Assembly: GCA_021800105.1 (NCBI GenBank)
Contig: JAJYZI010000006.1
Span: forward strand, 1-36,123
Reading direction: 5' to 3'
Origin: Thermoplasmata archaeon
Lineage (GTDB): Archaea; Thermoplasmatota; Thermoplasmata; Thermoplasmatales; Thermoplasmataceae
Length of the DNA: 36,123 nucleotides
How positions within the stretch are numbered: position 1 is the first letter of the stretch; each line of letters starts with the position of its first letter. Shown piece after piece: positions 28,583 to 36,123 of this stretch. The position numbers were made by a program, and so were the translations under genes. The notes below the pieces were generated by a model, which had not been told where the DNA came from, ran no database searches, and saw only the letters and a list, made by a program, of their open reading frames with translations.

Positions 28583-29428
28583 ATGAAAATAGAAGTTAAC
28601 GATTTTTCAACCGGATACGGTCACGTGGAGGTACTGCATCATTTGAACTTCCTGATAGATAAGCCTGGAATCTATGTTGTGCTTGGTAAAAATGGAGCAG
28701 GCAAGACAACTCTTTTCAGGGCAATGACAGGTATGCTCAGGAACTTCACCGGTTCTATTAAAATCGATGGCTATTCCAGATCCGAAACAAGAGTAGAAAT
28801 TGCATATCTTAGTCACAGGAACTCTATTCCCGCGGGCTTGACTGTAAGGGCCACTATGAACTTCTTTGGCAGGGTTGAAGGAGTCTCGGCAGAAGAAATT
28901 GACAACATCATAAGCAGGTTCAACCTAACAGAACTGCTCGACAAAAATGTGCAGAGTCTCAGCCAGGGACAGAGAAAACGTGTCTCGCTTGCAAAATCGC
29001 TGATTGGCAATAAGTCTCTAATGATCCTTGACGAGCCCACAGCAAATCTTGATCCCAAGGTATCCGCCGAAATAAGAGACTTGATACGATTGCAGTCGAA
29101 GGATAAGATAGTCCTATACTCTTCGCACAACCTCTACGAAGCGATGGAGCTAGGAATGGAAGTCATTGCCCTTAATAACGGGAATCTCGTTTATAGTGGT
29201 GAAATTGAGGGCCTAAAGACGGATAGCTATACTATAGGTATAAGAGGAAAAGGAATTGAAAATGCGGCAACAAACTATACGATCGATGGAAAATATTTTG
29301 TATTCAAGCTCGGCTCGCCAAATGAGGCAGCAGAGCTGATAAGTAAACTAACTTCTGCTGGTGCGATGATTTATGAAGTAAAGGAAATGAGCAATCCTCT
29401 CGAGATGTTCTTCAATGATGCTTCATGA
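28583..29428 (+). CDS. ABC transporter ATP-binding protein
   Basis: 281 aa; Walker A GKNGAGKTT, signature LSQGQRKRVSLAKSL, Walker B LMILDEPTANLDP. Confidence 0.95.
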   Translation: MKIEVNDFSTGYGHVEVLHHLNFLIDKPGIYVVLGKNGAGKTTLFRAMTGMLRNFTGSIKIDGYSRSETRVEIAYLSHRNSIPAGLTVRATMNFFGRVEGVSAEEIDNIISRFNLTELLDKNVQSLSQGQRKRVSLAKSLIGNKSLMILDEPTANLDPKVSAEIRDLIRLQSKDKIVLYSSHNLYEAMELGMEVIALNNGNLVYSGEIEGLKTDSYTIGIRGKGIENAATNYTIDGKYFVFKLGSPNEAAELISKLTSAGAMIYEVKEMSNPLEMFFNDAS

Positions 29429-29461
29429 TTATCCTGCTAAAATAAGGAGGTAAGCAAAAGT

Positions 29462-30199
29462 ATGACAGGAGATGGCCCCGGGGGGATGAAGATACTCGCC
29501 AGCTTCAACATATCCAGGACATTCAAATCTGTTTATGGGCTTATTTACCTTTTAATTGGTATTATATTTCCTATTATCCTCTCCGGGATTTTATTATTCT
29601 CTTTAAAATCCATAGTTAATTCAGCCGTTGGTTCTTCCGTGGTTCTAGAAATAATCCCTTCATTTATACCACTTGCAGCAAGCTTGGGCGGGATAGGGGT
29701 TGCTTACCTTTTCTCCACAGACAGATCTAACGGGGTATACGAATACCTTATTGCAACTGGAAAAATAAAAATTAGCGATATCTTCGTATCCTTTTCGCTT
29801 GTAACTGTTGCCGTTGTCTCCCTGTTACTTGCGATAGATATTTCTGTTATCTCAATGCTGGTATATTTTACTTCTCCGTCCTTACTGGCAAAGATGTTCG
29901 AGTTTTTTGCGGTTTTCTCGATTCCCGTTGCATATATATCTGCTCTACTTTCGATACTTGCAATGCTTTCCTGGACAGCAATGTCAAAAGTTTATCCAGG
30001 TGTTAATGCACCAGGTGGAATAGGATCGGTGATTGGAATAATACCTGCAGTTGTTTTTCTTGTTTTAATCATCAGGGTTATTAAACCATCTGAGATCATT
30101 CTTGTCGCAGGATTGTATTCTTTATCTCTTTTTATTATCCTGTTTTTGCTTCTTATGGTTGTGATCAAGAGAATGTCAAACGAGACGATGCTTGCATGA
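29462..30199 (+). CDS. ABC transporter permease (ABC-2-like)
   Basis: 245 aa, about 6 TM; AAGGAGGTAAGC Shine-Dalgarno upstream; follows the ATPase. Confidence 0.8.
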   Translation: MTGDGPGGMKILASFNISRTFKSVYGLIYLLIGIIFPIILSGILLFSLKSIVNSAVGSSVVLEIIPSFIPLAASLGGIGVAYLFSTDRSNGVYEYLIATGKIKISDIFVSFSLVTVAVVSLLLAIDISVISMLVYFTSPSLLAKMFEFFAVFSIPVAYISALLSILAMLSWTAMSKVYPGVNAPGGIGSVIGIIPAVVFLVLIIRVIKPSEIILVAGLYSLSLFIILFLLLMVVIKRMSNETMLA

Positions 30200-30296
30200 T
30201 TTTTACAATTCAAGAACTAAAAACAGTATGGACGAGAGGCCTTTGGATAACTAAGCCAGATGTCGAACAGAGGAAGGGTAAAAGGAAGATGAGATC

Positions 30297-30716
30297 TTGG
30301 CCAATATAGACGATAAACCCGGTTTTCTAATAACAGTGGATTTTTCTATAGAGAAACCGATATACCTTCAGGTCGTGGAAAATATAATCAGCCTAATAGC
30401 GGCAGGCGACCTCAGGACCGGTGCCAGACTCCCCTCATCGAGAAAGCTCTCCGCTCTACTTGGCGTAAATTATCATACCATAAATAAAGCATATGAGACG
30501 CTAATCAGGCAGGGCATACTTGCCATGGATAGAAGGAAGAGGGTGGAGGTGCGAAAGGTCGTGCAAGCAAATCTAGAAAGACCGGATGCAGCTTGGATTA
30601 ACAGGCAGAAGGCGCTAATTGAGGAAGCAATTTCAAAGGGAATACTCAAAGATACTCTTCTTTCAACGATCTCAGATATAGTGGAAAGCATACCAGGGAG
30701 AGATGAATACAAATGA
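30297..30716 (+). CDS. GntR-family regulator, YtrA-like subfamily
   Basis: 139 aa; EKPIYLQVVENIISLIAAGDLRTGARLPSSRKLSALLGVNYHTINKAYETLIRQGIL; short C-terminal tail. Confidence 0.9.
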   Translation: MANIDDKPGFLITVDFSIEKPIYLQVVENIISLIAAGDLRTGARLPSSRKLSALLGVNYHTINKAYETLIRQGILAMDRRKRVEVRKVVQANLERPDAAWINRQKALIEEAISKGILKDTLLSTISDIVESIPGRDEYK

Positions 30717-31804
30717 TCCCAGCGTTTTCAGCTGAAATTATCGTGCCGATACTTTTCCTGATTGGGATTTCATACGCAGTGATACCATACCTTACGCCTC
30801 CGTACATACAGTTCGGGGTCAGAATTTACAAGGATCCAGAAACCCTCCAGCTCCGAAAGTACAGAATGGAGTTTGTTTTGGTTTCAATATTTGTCTCCGC
30901 TGCCCTGATTTTTATAATATTGATCGAAAGCGGCTTATCAGAACCCATATTTATTTCCATCGCTCCGCTCATTCAACTTGCAGGGCTATTTATTGTTTAT
31001 TTGGCATTCCATTATCATGTACTTGCAATTCGAGGAGTATCATCATACACACCTACTCGAGAAACCGCGTCAGCTTTCATTCCAAGCGAAGAGGGATCAT
31101 TCAGGTACCTTTTCCTTGTTGTTCCATGGATTTTCATGTTCCTTTACATATTTGCAGGAATTCTCTACTATAACAGTATACCGGAAACCTTCCCTACGCA
31201 CTTCGGACTTAATGGCGTTCCTAATGAATTCGCCACCAAGTCACTGTTGTCTGTTTTTTCGATTCTCCTATTTGCCGGAATACCGATTACAGCACTTATG
31301 GAAATAATAGCAATTGCAATCCTTCATTCTAGGCCATTCCAGAACCCATCCAGCCCGGTAAAGACGGCGCTTCAGAACTCAGCGTTCAACAGGATCAACT
31401 CGAGCCTGATCCTGGCAATTTCCCTTCCGATTCAACTGACCATTTTTCTTGCTTCAGCGACCACTTGGGGTCTTATTCCGCACGGGTATGTTGCGCTTGC
31501 AGTTTTACCCACACTGATTATCATACCTATAGTGCTTATCGTTGCCCTGAGAACCGGGCAGACAGGTTGGAAGCTATATCCTGGAGCGACAGAAAATAAG
31601 AATATGGCAACTGCAAGAAATGATGACACCAAGTGGAAAGCGGGCGTGTTCTATGTGAACAGGGATGACCAGTCTTTACTCGTTCCCAAAAGATTCGGTT
31701 ATGGTTATACGTTAAACTTCGGGCATTTAGTAACATGGATGGTTCTGGTACTTCCCATCACTGTCCTCGTGATCGTAATACTTTTTACACTTCACATCGT
31801 CTGA
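30713..31804 (+). CDS. DUF1648/DUF5808-like multi-pass membrane protein
   Basis: 363 aa; YYNSIPETFPTHFGLNGVPNEFA (DUF1648-like) and WKAGVFYVNRDDQSLLVPKRFGYGYTLNFGH (DUF5808-like); ATGA overlap with GntR. Confidence 0.8.
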   Translation: MIPAFSAEIIVPILFLIGISYAVIPYLTPPYIQFGVRIYKDPETLQLRKYRMEFVLVSIFVSAALIFIILIESGLSEPIFISIAPLIQLAGLFIVYLAFHYHVLAIRGVSSYTPTRETASAFIPSEEGSFRYLFLVVPWIFMFLYIFAGILYYNSIPETFPTHFGLNGVPNEFATKSLLSVFSILLFAGIPITALMEIIAIAILHSRPFQNPSSPVKTALQNSAFNRINSSLILAISLPIQLTIFLASATTWGLIPHGYVALAVLPTLIIIPIVLIVALRTGQTGWKLYPGATENKNMATARNDDTKWKAGVFYVNRDDQSLLVPKRFGYGYTLNFGHLVTWMVLVLPITVLVIVILFTLHIV

Positions 31805-31942
31805 CGCTGGGAGTTATGAGATGCCATTGCTGCTCCATTTTAGATACAAACAGTGCTGCTTCCACTCCATGTGGTATTTCTAAAATATGAAATGAAAAGT
31901 GGTGAAACTTAAGAGTTATATGTTTTACTAGAATTCTTTGGA

Positions 31943-32206
31943 ATGGAAAAGAAGGTACACATATTAAAGGTAAAATGTAAATATTGTGGTGTTGAATTTG
32001 ACCATATCTTCAGAGCGGGAGACCTTCTCAGACCTCATGTTTTCAACCAGCTTCAGTTCACGTGTATTAAATGCGGCAAAACTGGCTTTGACTATGTCAG
32101 GAGAATTGGCAAGATGAGTCTCACCGAATGGCAGTCGCAGCACCCGGAACTGAATATAGAAGACCTTCCTGATTATTCATACATTGAAGAAAATGATGTC
32201 AACTGA
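31943..32206 (+). CDS. Small zinc-ribbon protein
   Basis: 87 aa; KCKYCGVEFDH ... FTCIKCGKTGFDYV; 8-nt convergent overlap with the methyltransferase gene. Confidence 0.7.
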   Translation: MEKKVHILKVKCKYCGVEFDHIFRAGDLLRPHVFNQLQFTCIKCGKTGFDYVRRIGKMSLTEWQSQHPELNIEDLPDYSYIEENDVN

Positions 32207-33530
32207 GGTCATCCAGCCTGAAACTCGAGATAATTGCTGATACCTGCTTTAGTCCGAGGTACTTCCTGATATAACGCGGGTTGCTGCTGTACCTGTAAGT
32301 GGTCATAAATGAACTGTCGCTTTCTGATCTCATTTTCTCAAGCTTATTGTTGAAAAGATGCATCAATTTCATGCTTTGCTCTCTTGTAAGATCAGGTTGT
32401 ATGAAGAGTTGAATCGGGTTGGTGCGATACGTATTTCCCGAAACAACTATGCCGTCTGCATCAAATTCCTCCATGATATCATGCAGACCGGCCCTGCCAT
32501 TTGGGGAGCCAGTATCCACGGTCCTAACGAAGAGCGGGTTAGAGAGAAGTTTTCTATGAAGCCAGTTATCGACAAAAAAAGTAGATCTTGAATATCTACC
32601 ATTCCGGAAATTCTTCGAATCTAGCAGTATAATCTCTATATTTCCACTTGAAGACCTGACCTCGTCAATGGTAAGATAGAATTTCGCGGAAAGATGTCCA
32701 TTCCGCTCGGTAACCCGCTCTTCTTGCAGATCCATAAGGGGACGGAATCCATTGGAAAAATCCAATGAGTATCTTTTCACTCTTTGGTTCTCGTTTTCCA
32801 ATACGGCATCAAACTCTACTTTCCTGTGCTGTCCTTTTTGATCAAGATCAAAGTGAAAAATTCCCACGTTTACTCCAGTATGAGGAAAAATCCTAGACTC
32901 GAACAACCTGCACTTACTTATATTATACCTGGTGAGAAAATCCATCCTTATCTTTCGGGAGGCTGAATCTGCAAAAAGGAAATTGGTAGGTATCACGTAT
33001 ATCATCTTCCCCACTCCGTGCCTCAGATCATTCATCAGCGCAAGCTGGTACAGATCCTGGTATCCTTCATTCTCTCCTGCGAAATAAGACGCCTGGAACG
33101 ATGCCTCTGAATGCTTCATTATATGCCCGACATATAGATAAGGCGGGTTAGTGATGTGAACGGTCTTTACAGCGTCTTTCATAGCAGGGTAAGATGAAAT
33201 AGAGTCCCTAACAGTGATTTGCGTTTCAAGCACATCCTGTTCAATGCCATAGCAAGATGCATTGGATATTGCTTTATTGACCATTTCGGGATCTGCATCA
33301 CACATGAATATGTGCTTTCTGAAATAGTCTGTTCTTTCTGATAGAGGGATCAGATCAAGCATCGGCAGAATAAGGTTACCTTCCCCGCAAAAAAGATCCA
33401 GAAACACGAAATCATGCATGAGCGGCTTGATGTCAGGCAGGACATAATCCGTAAAAACATTGACAGGTGTGAGGTGAGATCCAAGCAATCGTCTCTGATC
33501 AAATATGTTCTGCCCACGTCTCGTAATCAT
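32199..33530 (-). CDS. N6-adenine-type DNA methyltransferase-like protein
   Basis: 443 aa; motif I LDLFCGEGNL, motif IV ITNPPYLY, IYVIPTNFLFADSASRKIR typical of Eco57I/TaqI-like MTases. Confidence 0.8.
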   Translation of the reverse strand: MITRRGQNIFDQRRLLGSHLTPVNVFTDYVLPDIKPLMHDFVFLDLFCGEGNLILPMLDLIPLSERTDYFRKHIFMCDADPEMVNKAISNASCYGIEQDVLETQITVRDSISSYPAMKDAVKTVHITNPPYLYVGHIMKHSEASFQASYFAGENEGYQDLYQLALMNDLRHGVGKMIYVIPTNFLFADSASRKIRMDFLTRYNISKCRLFESRIFPHTGVNVGIFHFDLDQKGQHRKVEFDAVLENENQRVKRYSLDFSNGFRPLMDLQEERVTERNGHLSAKFYLTIDEVRSSSGNIEIILLDSKNFRNGRYSRSTFFVDNWLHRKLLSNPLFVRTVDTGSPNGRAGLHDIMEEFDADGIVVSGNTYRTNPIQLFIQPDLTREQSMKLMHLFNNKLEKMRSESDSSFMTTYRYSSNPRYIRKYLGLKQVSAIISSFRLDDLS

Positions 33531-33598
33531 CCTTGCATCATATTAACTGCAGATTGAAAAATTTTTATGTCACTTCATCGACTAAGAGGCAAAAATAG

Positions 33599-34801
33599 TT
33601 ATGATGGGCTCTCCGCGAAGTAATCCCTCTTGAAGTGGTACTTAAAGAGCCACTCATAATGCCCATGTAAGGATGCCCAGTATATCTCTTCCATGACCTT
33701 CTTTTCAGCGTAGTTTGTCACGGTGGGCTTGATTTTCTCGACAGGCCGATCGTAAGTACCGACCACGAATGTTGCATGGTGGAATCCTGTTTCCATCGAG
33801 CATTGTGTCCTGCCTGTGAAGAAGTGTTTTGTTCCCTCACCGGTCACATTCATGGCTAGGTTATTCGCGACAACTATGCCCTCCAGGTGAGCCTCTACGC
33901 CGGCTTTAGAAGTCGGAATATTATTGGTATCTCCAATTGCAAAGGCATAATCATGATCCGTGATATGGAGATCACGCTTGTCGACCTTTACCCATCCTTC
34001 ATCATCTGCAAAGTCTGTACCTTTCAGGAATGCAGCTGGCTTATGTGGCGGAGTCAAGAAAAGATAGTCGTACTTTACCGTATCGCCCTCGAGAGATGTT
34101 ATCACCTTCTTTGCCGGATCCACAGAGTCTGTGTTGAATACGGTTCTCGACTCTATATCTCTTTCGCTATATAGGGGTTCGATAACCTCGTTTATAGGTT
34201 CAGCGGTATATATCCTTGTATAAGGAGTTATGAATGTTATGTCGACGTTCTTTCTCATGTCGTGTCTCCTCAGATATTCATCAGCCATGAAAGCAGCCTC
34301 GTTAGGCGAAGGGGGGCACTTATATGGCAGACCAGCAATTCCCACAACTATCCTTCCTGATTTTATTGTCTGAAGAGTTGAAAATATTCTAGAGGACACT
34401 TCAGCATCCGTGTAAAAGTCCATATTTGCCTCTCTGAGCCCAGGTATCTGTGAATAGTCTGGAGAGCAGCCCGTTGAAACTATTACGTAATCAAAATCGT
34501 GTTTTTCCTGGTTCTTTTCCGTTATGATCTGATGGTTGTCAAGATCGATTGATGCACAGTTTGCATGTACTATCTTCACGCCCTTAGAAATGAGCTTATC
34601 CACAGGTCTCTTCAGCTTCTCTGGCTTGGTCCCACGGAACGCAGTCTCTAGATAGCCCGGCTGAAACTCCTGCGTCTCCTTCCTGTCAAAAATCGTTATG
34701 GAAACTTTTTCCTGCTTTATCTCCTCAGAGAGTTCGGCGCTAAGCTTGCTTGTAGTAATTAGACCCCCGGCCCCGCCCCCAATCATGGCTATTTTTATCA
34801 T
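33599..34801 (-). CDS. Sulfide:quinone oxidoreductase-like FAD protein
   Basis: 400 aa; IAMIGGGAGGLITTSKL, VSTGCSPD, YKCPPSPNEAAFMADEYLR, TQCSMETGFHHATFV cysteine motifs. Confidence 0.85.
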   Translation of the reverse strand: MIKIAMIGGGAGGLITTSKLSAELSEEIKQEKVSITIFDRKETQEFQPGYLETAFRGTKPEKLKRPVDKLISKGVKIVHANCASIDLDNHQIITEKNQEKHDFDYVIVSTGCSPDYSQIPGLREANMDFYTDAEVSSRIFSTLQTIKSGRIVVGIAGLPYKCPPSPNEAAFMADEYLRRHDMRKNVDITFITPYTRIYTAEPINEVIEPLYSERDIESRTVFNTDSVDPAKKVITSLEGDTVKYDYLFLTPPHKPAAFLKGTDFADDEGWVKVDKRDLHITDHDYAFAIGDTNNIPTSKAGVEAHLEGIVVANNLAMNVTGEGTKHFFTGRTQCSMETGFHHATFVVGTYDRPVEKIKPTVTNYAEKKVMEEIYWASLHGHYEWLFKYHFKRDYFAESPS

Positions 34802-34858
34802 ATGTTATCACCGACTTCAATTTGTTTTCCAAGCACCCTGCTTCCTCGTCTTGACCCT

Positions 34859-35092
34859 TCACTTCTTTGCGGTCACCTTAATTGTTACCTCGTATTCGCC
34901 GTTGTTTTCCTTAGTATCAACGAGCTCGTTCTTGGTCATCCCACACCAAGCCTTGGAATCCGGCACCACGCCCGGATCTGTAGCCTGCAGGATTATGATA
35001 TCACCATTCGACGCCTTCCTGTAGGCCCTGATCAAATCAGTGATAGGGCCAGGGCAGGCTGTTCCCTTACTGTCAACGTTATATATTGTCAT
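34859..35092 (-). CDS. tusA: TusA/SirA-family sulfur carrier protein
   Basis: 77 aa; CPGPITDLIRAYRKASNGDIIILQATDPG (CPGP motif). Confidence 0.88.
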   Translation of the reverse strand: MTIYNVDSKGTACPGPITDLIRAYRKASNGDIIILQATDPGVVPDSKAWCGMTKNELVDTKENNGEYEVTIKVTAKK

Positions 35093-35101
35093 ATGAAACC
35101 C

Positions 35102-35521
35102 TCAGATAATTACTGTCTGACCGCCACCAGACTGTATCATGAAGTCTGTAGCTCCAACTATGCTGTCAACAATTGGATCCAGATCCTCCTTCTTCCATCC
35201 AAGAGCTGAAGTCATAAGGGAACAGGCAAATACCTTGACGTCTCCTATTTCCATAGCTGTTTCAAGCATTTTATGCCAGTTATCCGTCCTAAGCTTGTCT
35301 AGTCCCGCGATAAGCTCCTTCATATAATCCTCAAATCCCGCTGGCATGACCGGCTTTCCCTTGAAACCATCTTTCTTGAACGACTTCAGAGCGGTTCCAG
35401 TAACAAATATTCTTACAGGCATACCGAGATTTGCACCTGTCTGTGTGAGCACGCCAAGCATTACCAGCTTCTCAGATGTTCCAGTTGCCATCACAATATT
35501 AAAACTATTTCCACCAGGCAT
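35102..35521 (-). CDS. DsrE/DsrF-family protein (DsrE2-like)
   Basis: FACSLMTSALGWKKEDL and IFVTGTALKSF pattern. Track start is TTG 35536, but ATG 35521 is preceded by Shine-Dalgarno GGAGGT at about 7 nt spacing. Confidence 0.82.
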   Translation of the reverse strand: MPGGNSFNIVMATGTSEKLVMLGVLTQTGANLGMPVRIFVTGTALKSFKKDGFKGKPVMPAGFEDYMKELIAGLDKLRTDNWHKMLETAMEIGDVKVFACSLMTSALGWKKEDLDPIVDSIVGATDFMIQSGGGQTVII

Positions 35522-35726
35522 TCCATCGACCTCCAATTATATTATCAAATTCATGTTATATATAACCATACCTTTGGTATAAGGTCTTGTAAATCAAACA
35601 GTTTTTACATGTTATCGCGTGATCCAGCGGTCTTGAGAATAACATTATCGGTTAGTAAAGGAAAAAACAACTTTGCCGAGAATTCTCACATTTCCTTTTT
35701 TATCTAATACAGCTTCACCGGGTTAA

Positions 35727-36123
35727 TTGAAAAACGTAGGTGTGGCATCGGCTGTGTCCGGGATGAGAGGATTGGCTTTTTCATCGCTCTGGATTTTCAG
35801 CGCACTTTACATCAGATCATTTCTAGGTCTAAATGTAGTCGAAGACGCTGTAATAATAACATCGGGTACTGCAATTGGCGCATTGGCTCAGAAATATGCA
35901 GGATCGCTCGGTGACAGGTTTGGCCACAGGAGAACTGTGATCCTGGCGGTGCTGGTTTCTACTCTCCTATACCTTTTGCTCTCTCTTTCCTCTTCTGTTC
36001 GGGATTACGCCCCGTACTTTACAGTGACCTTCATTGCGCTCACTATCTCGAATTCCTCACAGATGCCTTCAATCTATGCTCTTGTATCCGAATCCAGTAC
36101 AATTAAAACTAAAGGTTTTTCAA
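35727..36123 (+). CDS. MFS transporter, partial (C-terminus beyond window)
   Basis: TTG start; reads MKNVGVASAVSGMRGLAFSSLWIFSALYIRSFLGLNVVEDAVIITSGTAIGALAQKYAGSLGDRFGHRRTVILAVLVSTLLYLLLSLSS...; GSLGDRFGHRR is MFS motif A. Absent from the ORF track. Confidence 0.8.
   Translation, partial: MKNVGVASAVSGMRGLAFSSLWIFSALYIRSFLGLNVVEDAVIITSGTAIGALAQKYAGSLGDRFGHRRTVILAVLVSTLLYLLLSLSSSVRDYAPYFTVTFIALTISNSSQMPSIYALVSESSTIKTKGFS

Noticed and set aside
34698-35209. ORFs 34698-35024 and 34802-35209 (+)
   Set aside because: Antisense to SQR/TusA/DsrE, which carry diagnostic motifs.
1-36123. CRISPR array, cas genes, rRNA, intact transposase or prophage
   Set aside because: None seen on reading the window; only possible element scrap at about 570-900.

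Overview
The window looks chromosomal and archaeal. Protein content and style (L15e, XPD, ThpR, RlmE, archaeal ACT/HTH regulators, TATA boxes, frequent TTG starts) suggest a Thermoplasmatales-like genome. It is gene-dense and mostly ordinary: acetyl-CoA synthetase, Pit/DUF47 phosphate uptake, DppA-like M55 peptidase, MarC, AroD, ThpR, GcvH, RlmE, XPD, ClC, L15e, GNAT, MarR with an MFS pump, Gfo/Idh, SpoIIM-like, CoA-disulfide-reductase-like, and two tRNAs (Thr-TGT, Ser-TGA). No CRISPR array, rRNA or intact insertion sequence was seen. The items most worth a second look are: (1) a 28.2-31.8 kb cassette whose TATA box places the transcript start at an unannotated 28-codon ORF, followed by a zinc-ribbon microprotein, an intercistronic hairpin, an ABC ATPase and permease, a YtrA-type GntR regulator and a DUF1648/DUF5808-like membrane protein; (2) an SQR-TusA-DsrE sulfur cluster at the right end, with a second DsrE-like gene and a truncated YeeE/YedE remnant beside tRNA-Thr at the left end; (3) two conserved genes (RlmE/FtsJ and Gfo/Idh) whose N-terminal coding sequence has no ATG/GTG/TTG start; (4) an apparently orphan NPPY adenine methyltransferase; (5) overlapping palindromes at the MarR promoter. 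All family calls come from reading motifs, with no database search.
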